In this document: one piece after another, positions 48,770 to 58,404 of the stretch | Position numbering within the stretch: the first letter of the stretch is position 1 | Layout of the letters: each line of letters begins with the position of its first letter | NCBI RefSeq assembly: GCF_901764995.1 | Contig: NZ_CABFKI010000002.1 | Coordinates: forward strand, 186,001-250,000 | Reading direction: 5' to 3' | Length of the DNA: 64,000 bases | From: Actinobacillus porcinus | GTDB lineage: Bacteria > Pseudomonadota > Gammaproteobacteria > Enterobacterales > Pasteurellaceae | The notes under the pieces: generated by a model | Told to the model about the DNA's origin: nothing | The model's input: the letters and a program-made list of their open reading frames with translations, nothing else | Databases searched by the model: none | Program-made: the position numbers and the translations under genes

Positions 48770-48793
48770 ACTCATTTCCTATAAAAATCTAAG

Positions 48794-49135
<342 letters not shown>

Positions 49136-49143
49136 TTATCCTT

Positions 49144-49605
49144 TTATCCAAATAATTTCTTACCAAAAAAGAAAATCGTTAATCCCAAGGCAATCACCAA
49201 CAAACCGATAATTTGCCAAATTTGCATTGGGCGTTCATTCATGCCAAGCAGCCCAAAGTGATCAATCAACATTGCCGCAATCAATTGCCCCACGATAATA
49301 AAAAACAGCATATTGGTAACGCCAATTTTGGGGGCGAGAAAGATGGTCGTAAACACCACCAACGCGCCAAGGGGGCCGCCAATTAATTTCCACCAAGGTT
49401 GCTTCGGGATATGTTGCCAAGCGATAGCCAGATCCGCTTTCCACCAACAAATTACAAGCAACACAATAGTTCCTGTTAAAAAGGAAATAAATGCTGCCAC
49501 AACAGGTTGTCCAATCAACGCCCCTGCAAGCTGGCTATTGATTGCCGCTTGTATCGCCAGGGCAAAGCCTGCACAAAGCGCAATAATCACAAAAGAGAGC
49601 GTCAT
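49144..49605 (-). CDS. DMT family transporter, YdcZ/DUF606
   Basis: A 153-residue protein with five hydrophobic segments, starting VIIALCAGFALAIQAAINSQ and containing AALIGQPVVAAFISFLTGTI-like and IIVGQLIAAMLIDHFGLLGM, ending FFFGKKLF. It corresponds to half of a DMT transporter and so probably works as a dimer. It lies between glnB and mog; substrate unknown. Confidence 0.85.
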   Translation of the reverse strand: MTLSFVIIALCAGFALAIQAAINSQLAGALIGQPVVAAFISFLTGTIVLLVICWWKADLAIAWQHIPKQPWWKLIGGPLGALVVFTTIFLAPKIGVTNMLFFIIVGQLIAAMLIDHFGLLGMNERPMQIWQIIGLLVIALGLTIFFFGKKLFG

Positions 49606-49617
49606 AGCCCCTCCTTC

Positions 49618-50211
49618 TTATGCTCGGCGAGCTGATTTCGGTCTAAAACTTTCAATCACTTCAGGTTTGGTATCAATGTAAATACCGTCAATAAGTTGCA
49701 AGCAATAAGGCACTGCCGCAAAAATCCCTTTCACCAACACCTTACCGTCCCCATCTTTCACCCCTTCTAAGGTTTCTTTAATAGCTTTAGGTTGCCCCGG
49801 TAAATTTAGAATTAAGCTATTTTTACGAATAACCCCCACTTGGCGCGACAAAATTGCCGTTGGCACAAAATGCAAACTCACTTGGCGCATTTGCTCGCCA
49901 AAACCCGGCATTTCGCGATCGGCTATGGCTAATGTGGCATCAGGGGTTACGTCACGTTTGGCAGGTCCTGTACCGCCTGTCGTTAACACTAAATGGCATT
50001 GGCAATTATCCACCAAATCCACTAAAGTTTGCTCAATCTCAGCTTGTTCATCGGGGATTAATCGGGTTTCTACATCAAACTCATCCACCAGCGCGCTTTC
50101 CAACCACGCCTGTAATTCAGGGATACCTTGGTCGGCATAAACACCGCTTGAAGCGCGATCTGACACTGAAACCAAGCCGATTTTTAATTTTTTCTCTAAA
50201 AGTGCGGTCAT
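49618..50211 (-). CDS. mog: Molybdopterin adenylyltransferase
   Basis: Activates molybdopterin for Mo insertion. The 197-residue protein (ATG at 50211, MTALLEKKLKIGLVSVSDRA) has SSGVYADQGIPELQAWLES, HLVLTTGGTGPAKRDVTPDA near residue 70 and NLPGQPKAIKETL. The open frame extends to 50232 but overlaps the next gene end. Its first codons encode an uptake signal (ATGACCGCACTTTT). Suggests Mo enzymes such as nitrate or DMSO reductase are present. Confidence 0.92.
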   Translation of the reverse strand: MTALLEKKLKIGLVSVSDRASSGVYADQGIPELQAWLESALVDEFDVETRLIPDEQAEIEQTLVDLVDNCQCHLVLTTGGTGPAKRDVTPDATLAIADREMPGFGEQMRQVSLHFVPTAILSRQVGVIRKNSLILNLPGQPKAIKETLEGVKDGDGKVLVKGIFAAVPYCLQLIDGIYIDTKPEVIESFRPKSARRA

Positions 50212-50231
50212 ATTTTTCCTTGTTTTATGCA

Positions 50232-52088
50232 TTAAAATGGAAATAAAAGCGGTACAACAAACACCGTTACCAACATCACCAAAATCGTAAACGGCACACC
50301 AATTTTAACGAAATCACTAAATTGATAGTTACCCGGCCCTAACACCATGGTATTCACCGGCGATGAAATCGGGGTCATAAAAGCCGCAGATGAAGCAATG
50401 GCTACCGTCATAGCAAAAGGCACAGGCGATAATCCTAATTGTTGTGCCATGGTAATGGCAATAGGCGCCATCAAAATGGCTGTGGCAGTATTGGAAATAA
50501 ACAACCCCACCACTGCACACAAAACAAATAAACTGATTAACATCCAATGTTTACCCATTGTACCCACGGTGTGAATCATAAAATCCACCACCAAATTCAC
50601 ACCACCTGTTTTTTGTAGCGCAATAGAAAACGGCATCATGCCAATAATCAAAATTAACGTTGCCCAATGCACACTGCCATAGGCACTTTTGGCGTCAACA
50701 CAGCGGAATTTCCCTAACATTAAACAAGCAATAAGCGCGGCGATAACGTTGGGAACAATGCCTGTCACCATCAACACCACCATGGTGACAATGGAAAAAA
50801 TCGCATGCCACGCTTGGCTACGTGCAGGCACGGCTTTATCAATCTCGCTCGGGTAATTTAAAATAAAGAAGGATTTCGTTGCTTCACGTAGTTGTTGGAT
50901 TAGCTTCCAATCCCCTACTACCAACAACATATCGCCCAATTGAAACGGCTCTTCCACTAAATTACCTTGCAACAATTCGCCATTACGTTTAATCCCAATA
51001 ATATTCAATCCATAACGCGATCTAAAGCGCAATTCCACCGCACTTTTTCCTATCGCGCTCGCCTCAGGAATAGGGGTAATTTCCGCCATACCAATGGATT
51101 TGGCTTGCTCATTAAAGTTTTGGCTACGAATTTCTGCTTGTTCTAAATTCAATAGGCGACAAAGTTCATTCAAGTCTAAATCAGGGTTAGCGATATCAAT
51201 TACCAAAATATCTTTTTCTTTAATTTCCGTTTTACCGAGTGAAGCGGCAAGAAATACCGGACGAAAACGCTTCCAACGCTCAATAGCCAAAATATTTAAA
51301 CCGTAATTGGAACGTAAATGTAATTCTTCTACCGGCTTGCCAATAAAACTAGAGCCGGTTTTAACCACAAAACGCTTAATGCGATCATGTAAGTGATAAC
51401 TTTCAATTAAATCCTCAATGGAATGGCGGTCTACGGTTTCCATATTTTTTTCATCAGAAGAAGATAACCAACGGCGCGCCACCAACATATAAACAATTCC
51501 AAAAGCCAGCACTAATAAACCGATGGGCGTAAAAGAGAAAAAGCTAAATCGCCCGGCATGAACACGGACCAATTCAGCATTCACCACCAAGTTAGGGGCT
51601 GTGGCAATTAAAGTCATCATCCCACTAATTAATCCTGCCACAGAAAGCGGCATCATTAAACGTTTCGGCGAAATCTTCATTTGTTGGCAAATCACTAACA
51701 CCACCGGAATAAAAATGGCCACCACGCCCGTGGAACTCATAAATGCTCCCAACCCGGCCACTGCAAGCATCAGTAAAATCAATACTTTCGTTTCGCTATT
51801 ATTGGCGGCCTTCATCAACCATTCACTCACCTGATAAGCCACCCCGGTGCGTACCAACCCTTCCCCCACAATAAATAACAAGGCAATCAAAATCACATTG
51901 GGATCACTAAAACCTGCAAATACTTCTTGTACAGACAAAATCCCTGTCAAACAAAAAAACAGCATGACCAATAATGCAATCACATCCATTCTGACTTTAT
52001 TTTGCACAAATAAAAAAATCGCCGCGCCTAATAACGCCACGGTCATCACCAAAGGTGAAGATAAGAATGAAAGTATTGCGTCATGCAT
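50232..52088 (-). CDS. SLC13 family permease with two TrkA-C domains
   Basis: A 618-residue inner-membrane protein. Layout: N-terminal ~6 TM segments (residues ~1-200), two cytoplasmic TrkA-C (RCK-C) domains near residues 235-300 and 330-400 (IERWKRFRPVFLAASLGKTE, LRFRSRYGLNIIGIKRNGEL), then C-terminal TM half with SNTATAILMAPIAITMAQQL and FMTPISSPVNTMVLGPGNYQ. This is the divalent anion:Na+ symporter layout of sulfate/carboxylate permeases such as SdcS-like and YfbS-like proteins. The substrate cannot be inferred. Confidence 0.88.
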   Translation of the reverse strand: MHDAILSFLSSPLVMTVALLGAAIFLFVQNKVRMDVIALLVMLFFCLTGILSVQEVFAGFSDPNVILIALLFIVGEGLVRTGVAYQVSEWLMKAANNSETKVLILLMLAVAGLGAFMSSTGVVAIFIPVVLVICQQMKISPKRLMMPLSVAGLISGMMTLIATAPNLVVNAELVRVHAGRFSFFSFTPIGLLVLAFGIVYMLVARRWLSSSDEKNMETVDRHSIEDLIESYHLHDRIKRFVVKTGSSFIGKPVEELHLRSNYGLNILAIERWKRFRPVFLAASLGKTEIKEKDILVIDIANPDLDLNELCRLLNLEQAEIRSQNFNEQAKSIGMAEITPIPEASAIGKSAVELRFRSRYGLNIIGIKRNGELLQGNLVEEPFQLGDMLLVVGDWKLIQQLREATKSFFILNYPSEIDKAVPARSQAWHAIFSIVTMVVLMVTGIVPNVIAALIACLMLGKFRCVDAKSAYGSVHWATLILIIGMMPFSIALQKTGGVNLVVDFMIHTVGTMGKHWMLISLFVLCAVVGLFISNTATAILMAPIAITMAQQLGLSPVPFAMTVAIASSAAFMTPISSPVNTMVLGPGNYQFSDFVKIGVPFTILVMLVTVFVVPLLFPF

Positions 52089-52099
52089 AATTTGTCCTT

Positions 52100-52699
52100 T
52101 TATTTATCTTGTAAACACTTTCTCACAGGGGCAAAGCTACGGCGGTGTTGTGGTAATGCCCCAAATTCGACTAATTTTTCTAAATGTACTTTCGTTGGAT
52201 AGCCTTTGTGTTTAGCAAATTCATATTGTGGAAATTCCCGATCCAGTGCTTCCATTTCTTGATCACGAGCTACTTTAGCCAAAATGGACGCGGCACTAAT
52301 TTCTGCCACTTTACTATCACCTTTAACCACAGCTTGGGCCGGCATATCCAATAAAGGAATACGATTACCATCTACTAACACAAAGTGCGGTTGAATCTTC
52401 AGTGATTTTACCGCACGTTGCATCGCCAACATCGTGGCGTGCAAAATATTCAACTCATCAATTTCTTCAGGTTCAGCACGCCCCAAACTCCAAGCTAAGG
52501 CTTTCTCTTTAATTTCAGCAGCTAGAGCCAAGCGTTTCTTTTCGCTCAGTTTTTTACTATCCGCCAATCCTTCTATCGGATTCTTCGGATCTAAAATGAC
52601 GGCTGCAGTGACTACCGCTCCTACAAGTGGACCACGCCCCACTTCATCTACACCGGCAATCAGTTCATAACCTTCCGGATATTCAAATTTTTCTGTCAT
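52100..52699 (-). CDS. rnhB: Ribonuclease HII
   Basis: Removes ribonucleotides and RNA-DNA junctions. The 199-residue protein has the catalytic residues in [20 protein letters not shown] (Asp-Glu), [11 protein letters not shown] (Asp) and [20 protein letters not shown], with [20 protein letters not shown]. Last gene of fabZ-lpxA-lpxB-rnhB. Confidence 0.96.
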   Translation of the reverse strand: MTEKFEYPEGYELIAGVDEVGRGPLVGAVVTAAVILDPKNPIEGLADSKKLSEKKRLALAAEIKEKALAWSLGRAEPEEIDELNILHATMLAMQRAVKSLKIQPHFVLVDGNRIPLLDMPAQAVVKGDSKVAEISAASILAKVARDQEMEALDREFPQYEFAKHKGYPTKVHLEKLVEFGALPQHRRSFAPVRKCLQDK

Positions 52700-52700
52700 T

Positions 52701-53876
52701 TTATTTCTCAGTGAGCAAATCTACTACAGCCTGTGCCGCTTGTTTATCGGCATTCTTACGCACAAGTTCGTGTAACGCAGTAAAACGTTCAATTAAAACA
52801 CGACGATTTTCCACCGCGCTTTCGCCTAAATAGCTATCTAATTTCTCCGCCAATTTTTCCGGCGTACATTCTTCTTGTAACATTTCAGACACTAACATTT
52901 CATTTGCCAATAAATTAGGCAAAGACACATAAGGGGTTTTCACCAAACGTTTCGCCAACCAATATGTCAAGGGTTTCATTTTATAACCAACTACCATTGG
53001 CGATTTACAAAGCATACATTCTAATGCCGCCGTTCCGGATGCCAATAATGTAGCTTCCGCCACCATCATTGCCTGACGCGCATTTCCGTCTAACAAAATC
53101 AAAGTGTCATCAGAAAAGTGCGGTGCAATTTGCGCCCGAACTTGTTCAAATTGGTGACGGCGTTTTTGATTAATTAACGGCACTAAAAATTTTATATCCG
53201 GGTATTTGGCTTTTAAGATCAGCGCGGTTTTAAGAAATGGCTCCGTTAACATGTCTACTTCGGCACCACGACTGCCCACTAAAATAGCCACATAGCGTTG
53301 ATTTTCATCTAAATTCAATGCTTGACAAGCGGCTTGTCGATTAGGATGCAACGGAATAGCATCAGCCATCGTATGACCAATAAAACGGCAAGGTACATTA
53401 AATCGGTCATAAAAAGCTTTTTCAAAAGGCAGAAATGCCAGCACCATATTGGTTGCTCGCGCAATTTTGTGAATCCGATTTTGTCGCCATGCCCACACAC
53501 TTGGACTGACGTAATGAATCGTTTTAATCCCCTGTGCCTTGAGTTTTTCTTCCACATAAAGATTAAAATCAGGCGCATCAATACCGATAAAAATATCCGG
53601 CTTATGCTGAGAAAAATATTGCACAATATGACGGCGAATTTTTAACAAGCGGGGCAAATGTTTCACCACTTCCACCAATCCCATGACGGCGATTTCTTCC
53701 ATATCCACTAAAGTTTCACAGCCTTCGCGCAACATTTGCTGACCCGCAATGCCGATAAATTTCGCATTCGGATATATGACTTTGAGTTCACGGATTAAAC
53801 CGGCACCCAAAATATCCCCGGACACTTCGCCTGCCACAAGCGCAATAGTTGGATTGGTTTTAGTTAGGTTTTGCAT
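52701..53876 (-). CDS. lpxB: Lipid-A-disaccharide synthase
   Basis: Joins UDP-2,3-diacylglucosamine and lipid X. The 391-residue GT-B protein begins [20 protein letters not shown] (ATG at 53876; upstream codons are in the intergenic hairpin) with [60 protein letters not shown] and [11 protein letters not shown]. Separated from lpxA by a hairpin. Confidence 0.96.
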   Translation of the reverse strand: MQNLTKTNPTIALVAGEVSGDILGAGLIRELKVIYPNAKFIGIAGQQMLREGCETLVDMEEIAVMGLVEVVKHLPRLLKIRRHIVQYFSQHKPDIFIGIDAPDFNLYVEEKLKAQGIKTIHYVSPSVWAWRQNRIHKIARATNMVLAFLPFEKAFYDRFNVPCRFIGHTMADAIPLHPNRQAACQALNLDENQRYVAILVGSRGAEVDMLTEPFLKTALILKAKYPDIKFLVPLINQKRRHQFEQVRAQIAPHFSDDTLILLDGNARQAMMVAEATLLASGTAALECMLCKSPMVVGYKMKPLTYWLAKRLVKTPYVSLPNLLANEMLVSEMLQEECTPEKLAEKLDSYLGESAVENRRVLIERFTALHELVRKNADKQAAQAVVDLLTEK

Positions 53877-53886
53877 ACAAATTCCT

Positions 53887-53916
53887 AAAAAAATAGGCGG
53901 ACACGTTGGTCCGCCC
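53887..53916 (-). terminator. Hairpin with T run between lpxA and lpxB
   Basis: Minus-strand stem GGCGGAC/GTCCGCC (53896-53902 and 53909-53915) followed by ATTTTTTT. An apparent rho-independent terminator inside the essential fabZ-lpxA-lpxB run. Confidence 0.65.
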
Positions 53917-53929
53917 ACTACGGATGAAA

Positions 53930-54718
53930 TTAACGAATAATTCCGCGAGTTGAACGTTTAAAGAATTCCAAGAAGAAGCTAATTGCCGCTTCTGTTTTCG
54001 CATAATGCTCAATTTCCGGCATGACGTCTTCAAGAGTTCGCTCGCTACGATAAATGAGTTTATACACATTACGAATCGCATGCAGTGTTGGCTTATCAAA
54101 ACCACGACGTTTTAAGCCTTCGATATTCACACCAAAGGGACGCGCGTGATTACCTTGCGCCATAACATAAGGCGGCACATCTTGGCTTACCATTGAACCG
54201 CCGCCCAACATAACGTGCGCGCCAACAATTACAAATTGATGAATGGCTGACATGCCGCCTACAATCACAAAATCATCTAATTCTACGTGTCCTGCCAAGG
54301 TAGCATTATTGGCAAGAATACAACGATTTTTAATTTTACAATCGTGGGCAATATGGGCGTTAACCATAAATAAGTTATCGTCACCCACACGGGTTACGCC
54401 CCCACCTTGAACCGTTCCACGGTGAATAGTCACATTTTCGCGAATTCGGTTGCGATCGCCTACAATGGTTTTTGTCGGCTCACCTTGATATTTTAAATCT
54501 TGGTTAACTTCGCCAATGCTTGCGCCTTGGAAAATTTGGTTATCTTCACCAATTTTTGTTACGCCACGAACTACAACGTGCGAATGTAAAACGGTGCCTT
54601 TGCCAATTTCCACATCTTTTTCAACGATACAAAATGGGCCGATAACCACGTTTTCGCCAATTTTTGCGCCTTCTTCAACAATAGAAGAAGGATGAATTTT
54701 TGCTGTAGGGTGAATCAT
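53930..54718 (-). CDS. lpxA: UDP-N-acetylglucosamine acyltransferase
   Basis: First step of lipid A synthesis. The 262-residue protein is a left-handed parallel beta helix with hexapeptide repeats ([20 protein letters not shown] and on), catalytic His in [20 protein letters not shown] near residue 123, and a C-terminal helical domain starting [20 protein letters not shown]. It lies between fabZ and lpxB. Confidence 0.97.
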   Translation of the reverse strand: MIHPTAKIHPSSIVEEGAKIGENVVIGPFCIVEKDVEIGKGTVLHSHVVVRGVTKIGEDNQIFQGASIGEVNQDLKYQGEPTKTIVGDRNRIRENVTIHRGTVQGGGVTRVGDDNLFMVNAHIAHDCKIKNRCILANNATLAGHVELDDFVIVGGMSAIHQFVIVGAHVMLGGGSMVSQDVPPYVMAQGNHARPFGVNIEGLKRRGFDKPTLHAIRNVYKLIYRSERTLEDVMPEIEHYAKTEAAISFFLEFFKRSTRGIIR

Positions 54719-54747
54719 ATTTTGCCCCTTTTCCTTGTACTAAACTG

Positions 54748-55200
54748 TTATCTACGTGCGCACATTAATTTGGCTTCACAAGCCACTTCACCGTTCACGC
54801 GAGCGACGCCGGTGAAAGATGTAATGCCACGGCGTTCTTTGACCACTTCAACGTGCAATTCCATTTGATCACCGGGTAATACCGGACGTTTAAAACGTGC
54901 ATCATCAATCCCTGCAAAATAGAATAACTCACCGCCTTGAAGTTCATGGGTTTTGAACGCCAAAATCCCCATTGATTGGGCTAAGGCTTCTAAGATTAAC
55001 ACACCGGGCAAAATAGGTTCACCCGGAAAATGCCCTGTAAAACAAGGTTCATTTACACTGATATTTTTAATGGCAGTCAACCATTCGCCTTCTTGGAAAT
55101 CCACAACACGATCCACTAATAGAAATGGATAACGATGTGGTAATAAGGTCATAATTTCTTTTGCTTCAATAATTCGAGGTGTTCTGGTTTCAGTTGTCAC
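54748..55200 (-). CDS. fabZ: 3-hydroxyacyl-ACP dehydratase FabZ
   Basis: Hotdog-fold enzyme of fatty acid elongation. The 150-residue protein has [20 protein letters not shown]-like [17 protein letters not shown], the catalytic His in [20 protein letters not shown] near residue 57 with Glu downstream, and [20 protein letters not shown]. First gene of fabZ-lpxA-lpxB-rnhB. Confidence 0.97.
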   Translation of the reverse strand: MTTETRTPRIIEAKEIMTLLPHRYPFLLVDRVVDFQEGEWLTAIKNISVNEPCFTGHFPGEPILPGVLILEALAQSMGILAFKTHELQGGELFYFAGIDDARFKRPVLPGDQMELHVEVVKERRGITSFTGVARVNGEVACEAKLMCARR

Positions 55201-55325
55201 AGTCTTGTCCTTTGAGAAATGTTTTCGCTAGATGAGTGAAATTATACGTTATTTTATAGGGAATTAGTAGTGGGGAAAAGTCGGCGTATTTATCTTTTGA
55301 AAAAAGTGATATTGATTAAAAAGAT

Positions 55326-55363
55326 ACAAAAAAATCCCCCCATTACAGAAAAATGGGGGGAAG
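55326..55363 (-). terminator. Porin terminator
   Basis: On the minus strand the stem TCCCCCCATT/AATGGGGGGA (55335-55361) is followed by a run of seven T. It is the strongest terminator in the window, as expected for a major porin. Confidence 0.85.
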
Positions 55364-55406
55364 GATCAAATGAAAAAAAACATTAGCATCAAGTTGTTAT
55401 ATCATG

Positions 55407-56504
55407 TTAGAACATGATTCGAGTACCAACGAGTACACGATGGTTATCTTTAAGTGTTACACCTGATTGTTTAACTTTACCTTTACCGCCTTCAGCATAA
55501 ACCGCAACGTGTTTGTTAAAGCGATGGTCCGCACCAATCATCCAACCACGCATTTTGACATCATCATCCCCTGCCGCTGCAGTGTCCGCATTAGCAAAGT
55601 AATATTGTCCATAAATGGCATTTTGTGGTGTGACATCCACTTTTAAGCCCACTAAGTAACGGTTGTTTTTGTTAAATTCCTTAGATGGCTCATTAGGTGG
55701 GTAACTATATGCGGCAATTTTTTGGAAGCCGATATTTTTAGAGCCCACGCCTTTTTTATCAACCTTACCGTATGCCCAGTCAAAACCAACAGTGACAATT
55801 TTATATTTCACATCAAAACCGATACCGGCACGTTTCAATTTGTATTCATCCGCTTTCAAACCTGTATTGGATTGAAGTACTTCAGTGAAACCTGAACCAA
55901 AGCGAACGGCTAAGTCATCCCATTTTCCATCATAGAATAAACCGATACCATAGCCTTGTCCTTGATCCCAGTTTGGTACACCGGCTGATGTGCCATTCGC
56001 TTTATTTGAATTACCAAAATAGTAATCCGCCGCGAAGCGAACGCCTGCAAATTTGGCGGACATAAAGGTTGCGGCTTTTCTGTGACCATCAAAGAAGACG
56101 TTGCTACCCCATTCATAGGTGTAGTTCGCTTTTGGAATATGGTCACCTAAATGTAATTGACGACCGAAAGTTAATGTACCGATGTCTTTATGAATAAAAC
56201 CAGCATAGAGACGATGAGCACGTAAATCTGAACCAATACTATCCGCCTCACCACCTAGTTTAGAGAAGCGCAATTCAACACCACCATAAGCGGAGAATCC
56301 TGCGCCCATTTCTTGATAAGCACGAACGCGGAGACGAGAGCCAACATCGCGTAAATCTGTGCGGTTATCTTTACTATTCATTAATTCAAAGTGAGCTCGA
56401 CCATCAATATCAATTTTTGTCCCGTCTTTTTGATAAATCACGGTAGCTTGAGCTGAACTGGCTGCGAATGCAGCAACTGCTAATGCGAGAAGTGTCTTTT
56501 TCAT
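55407..56504 (-). CDS. Gram-negative general porin (OmpP2/OmpC-like)
   Basis: A 365-residue outer-membrane porin. Start: the ATG at 56504 (MKKTLLALAVAAFAASSAQA signal peptide, cleavage after ..SAQA). The mature protein has TVIYQKDGTKIDIDGRAHFE, GVELRFSKLGGEADSIGSDL, YAGFIHKDIGTLTFGRQLHL (the FGRQ porin landmark) and the C-terminal aromatic beta signal VLVGTRIMF with terminal Phe, recognised by BamA. A 16-strand trimer is expected. Strong terminator, a clear promoter and several operator-like palindromes flank it. Confidence 0.93.
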   Translation of the reverse strand: MKKTLLALAVAAFAASSAQATVIYQKDGTKIDIDGRAHFELMNSKDNRTDLRDVGSRLRVRAYQEMGAGFSAYGGVELRFSKLGGEADSIGSDLRAHRLYAGFIHKDIGTLTFGRQLHLGDHIPKANYTYEWGSNVFFDGHRKAATFMSAKFAGVRFAADYYFGNSNKANGTSAGVPNWDQGQGYGIGLFYDGKWDDLAVRFGSGFTEVLQSNTGLKADEYKLKRAGIGFDVKYKIVTVGFDWAYGKVDKKGVGSKNIGFQKIAAYSYPPNEPSKEFNKNNRYLVGLKVDVTPQNAIYGQYYFANADTAAAGDDDVKMRGWMIGADHRFNKHVAVYAEGGKGKVKQSGVTLKDNHRVLVGTRIMF

Positions 56505-56570
56505 AGTATGTTCCTTAGTTTTAGGTTTTACCATTTTGCCAGTTAAGAAGAGAATTTCTTCTTGCTACGT

Positions 56571-56599
56571 ACTATATAAACGGTTATTTTTGAAGTAAA
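56571..56599 (-). promoter_or_regulatory. Sigma-70 promoter of the porin gene
   Basis: Read on the minus strand: -35 TTTACT (56594-56599), a 17-bp spacer, and -10 TATAGT (56571-56576), about 60 bases upstream of the porin start. Confidence 0.6.
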
Positions 56600-56642
56600 G
56601 ATTCAAAAAACTTCATAAAAATCAAAAAAGAACAATTAAATC

Positions 56643-56691
56643 AATATGTTACATATTGATTCACCTATGTACATAGGTGACGCAGATCACA
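56643..56691. promoter_or_regulatory. Operator-like palindrome cluster and CRP-like site upstream of the porin
   Basis: Three adjoining symmetrical sites: AATATGTTACATATT (56643-56657), the perfect 20-bp palindrome TCACCTATGTACATAGGTGA (56661-56680), and GTGA-N6-TCAC (56677-56690), the last sharing its left half with the palindrome. GTGA-N6-TCAC is the CRP core. The first two do not match a regulator I can name. Confidence 0.6.
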
Positions 56692-56829
56692 AAATAAACA
56701 ATTATCATGGAGTGTTACATTTTGATCTATTTTATAACCCATTGTTAAAAAAGAACTTATTTGGAGATGTGTAACTTTATTATAGTGAAATAAATGGAGT
56801 AGAAGTTTATTTTACTTTTTTTACGGGAT

Positions 56830-56845
56830 TGTGATGAGGATCACA
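56830..56845. promoter_or_regulatory. CRP site (TGTGA-N6-TCACA)
   Basis: TGTGATGAGGATCACA matches both consensus arms exactly. It lies ~325 bases upstream of the porin start and is not close to another gene start. Confidence 0.6.
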
Positions 56846-56880
56846 GAATGAATGGAACTTATTCAAATTTAAGAAAAAAA

Positions 56881-57090
56881 TAACTAGCACGAGCCGCACA
56901 GGGTTCCTTAAATCTAGCTCCACTGAAGTAAAAAGCCGCAAAGCGGCTCAGATTGCTGACAAAGCTCATCTTTGGGAAACCACCTAGCACGAGCCGTGCT
57001 AGGTTCATTAAGCCCAGCCCCGCTGGGGCTGAAAAAAGAGCCGCAGAGCGGCTCAGATTATGTAACCCTATACGGCTCGTATAGGGTTTG
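56881..57090. repeat. Composite multi-hairpin repeat, copy C (inverted) plus a degenerate piece
   Basis: Inverted relative to copies A and B: CTCATCTTTGGG, CCTAGCACG/CGTGCTAGG (56983-57003), CAGCCCCGCTGGGGCTG (57015-57031), GAGCCGCAGAGCGGCTC (57038-57054) and AACCCTATACG/CGTATAGGGTT (57064-57088). A partial, degenerate copy precedes it (AGCCGCAAAGCGGCT at 56934-56948). It is 3' of nanM. The 56505-57138 gap is thus accounted for by promoter, operators and this repeat. Confidence 0.8.
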
Positions 57091-57138
57091 TCAACGGTCT
57101 GGGGCAAAAATATTTGCCCCTTGTATAGCATAGAGTTA

Positions 57139-58284
57139 TTACTCTACAACCAATTTTTTACCATCATAAGACATGGATTGTACTTTGGTAAGTGCTTTGC
57201 CGCCGTCAGTTTCCCCACCAATCAACAGCACTTTATTACCATAAGATACCGCAAGACCGGCGGCAATATTTTCTGGTAATTTACCAACAATTTTCCATGT
57301 GCCATTTTTCTCATTGAGTGCATACACATCATTATGATATGTTTTTTTCAAACCGCCTGTACGATGTGCATCAGTAATGCCTTTTTCATAATTCGCTCTT
57401 GCACCCGGGAAGTTCGCACCGCCTGTAACAATATAGTGTCCGTTAGAATAGCCCCCCATGGCTGCCGCAATACCATCTTGTTGTGCCATGCCTGCCGGTG
57501 CAGGAAGATCACCGAGTTTTTTCCACGTAATACCATCCTTACCAATGGTACCTAGCTCTGTGCTGGCCGTGCGTAAACCGGCTTTAATTTCGCCGTTAAC
57601 CACGAGCAATTTACCATTTTTAAGTCCCAATGCGGCACCGGCTCTTGGCGGGAATGGGAACACCCCTTCATTACGCCAAACATTTGTTGCCGGTTCATAG
57701 CTGGCGATTTCAGGTGAGAAGAAGAAGTCTTGTGCACGTAAATTGAAATAAGGATCGAAAACGGCTTTTTCTTTCTCTTTATCGCCACCCGCTGCAGCTA
57801 CATCTTGGAATAAGCCGTTCCAAATTTCTTGGTTCACGCCACCCACAAAGTAAATTTTCTTACCGTCAGAAATCGCACTGGTTCCTGCTGTCGCCCCTTT
57901 TGGTGAACGTGTTTGCAATTTTGTCCACATATTCGAGGCCGGATCATAAACATAAGCATCATTAATGCTTTCATTTTTGTGGTTGGCTGTATCTTGGAAA
58001 CCACCAAACACATAAAGCTTGCCGTCTACGCCTGCTGCGGTAGCTTGATTACGCATACCGCCTGGGAACGCGGCAATTTCTTGCCATTGCGCATCTTTTT
58101 CTTTTAAATTTAAGGCATAGAATTTGTCACCGCCGGAACCTAATCCAATATAGACGGTATCGCCAATCAATGCACCCGCACCGCCTTTAATTCCAACAGG
58201 AAGATCAGGATATGGCGCGGCTTGTGCAGCAAATGCAGTTAAACCTAATACAGATACAGCTAAAAGAGATTTTGTGAATTTCAT
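57139..58284 (-). CDS. nanM: N-acetylneuraminate epimerase (sialate mutarotase)
   Basis: A 381-residue periplasmic protein: signal [20 protein letters not shown] then [21 protein letters not shown] six-bladed kelch propeller is seen as repeats such as [48 protein letters not shown] and [13 protein letters not shown]. Converts alpha- to beta-Neu5Ac, the form bound by SiaP. It follows siaQM on the same strand, as the last gene of siaP-siaQM-nanM. Confidence 0.92.
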   Translation of the reverse strand: MKFTKSLLAVSVLGLTAFAAQAAPYPDLPVGIKGGAGALIGDTVYIGLGSGGDKFYALNLKEKDAQWQEIAAFPGGMRNQATAAGVDGKLYVFGGFQDTANHKNESINDAYVYDPASNMWTKLQTRSPKGATAGTSAISDGKKIYFVGGVNQEIWNGLFQDVAAAGGDKEKEKAVFDPYFNLRAQDFFFSPEIASYEPATNVWRNEGVFPFPPRAGAALGLKNGKLLVVNGEIKAGLRTASTELGTIGKDGITWKKLGDLPAPAGMAQQDGIAAAMGGYSNGHYIVTGGANFPGARANYEKGITDAHRTGGLKKTYHNDVYALNEKNGTWKIVGKLPENIAAGLAVSYGNKVLLIGGETDGGKALTKVQSMSYDGKKLVVE

Positions 58285-58404
58285 AGGAAAGCTCCTTTTC
58301 TATTTAACAAATATTGGCTTTTTAGGCACAACGCAGTCTTTTATTGAAAGATAAACAGACCCTATTGAGTAAACAGCTAAATTACCCCAAATTTTCACCG
58401 CACT

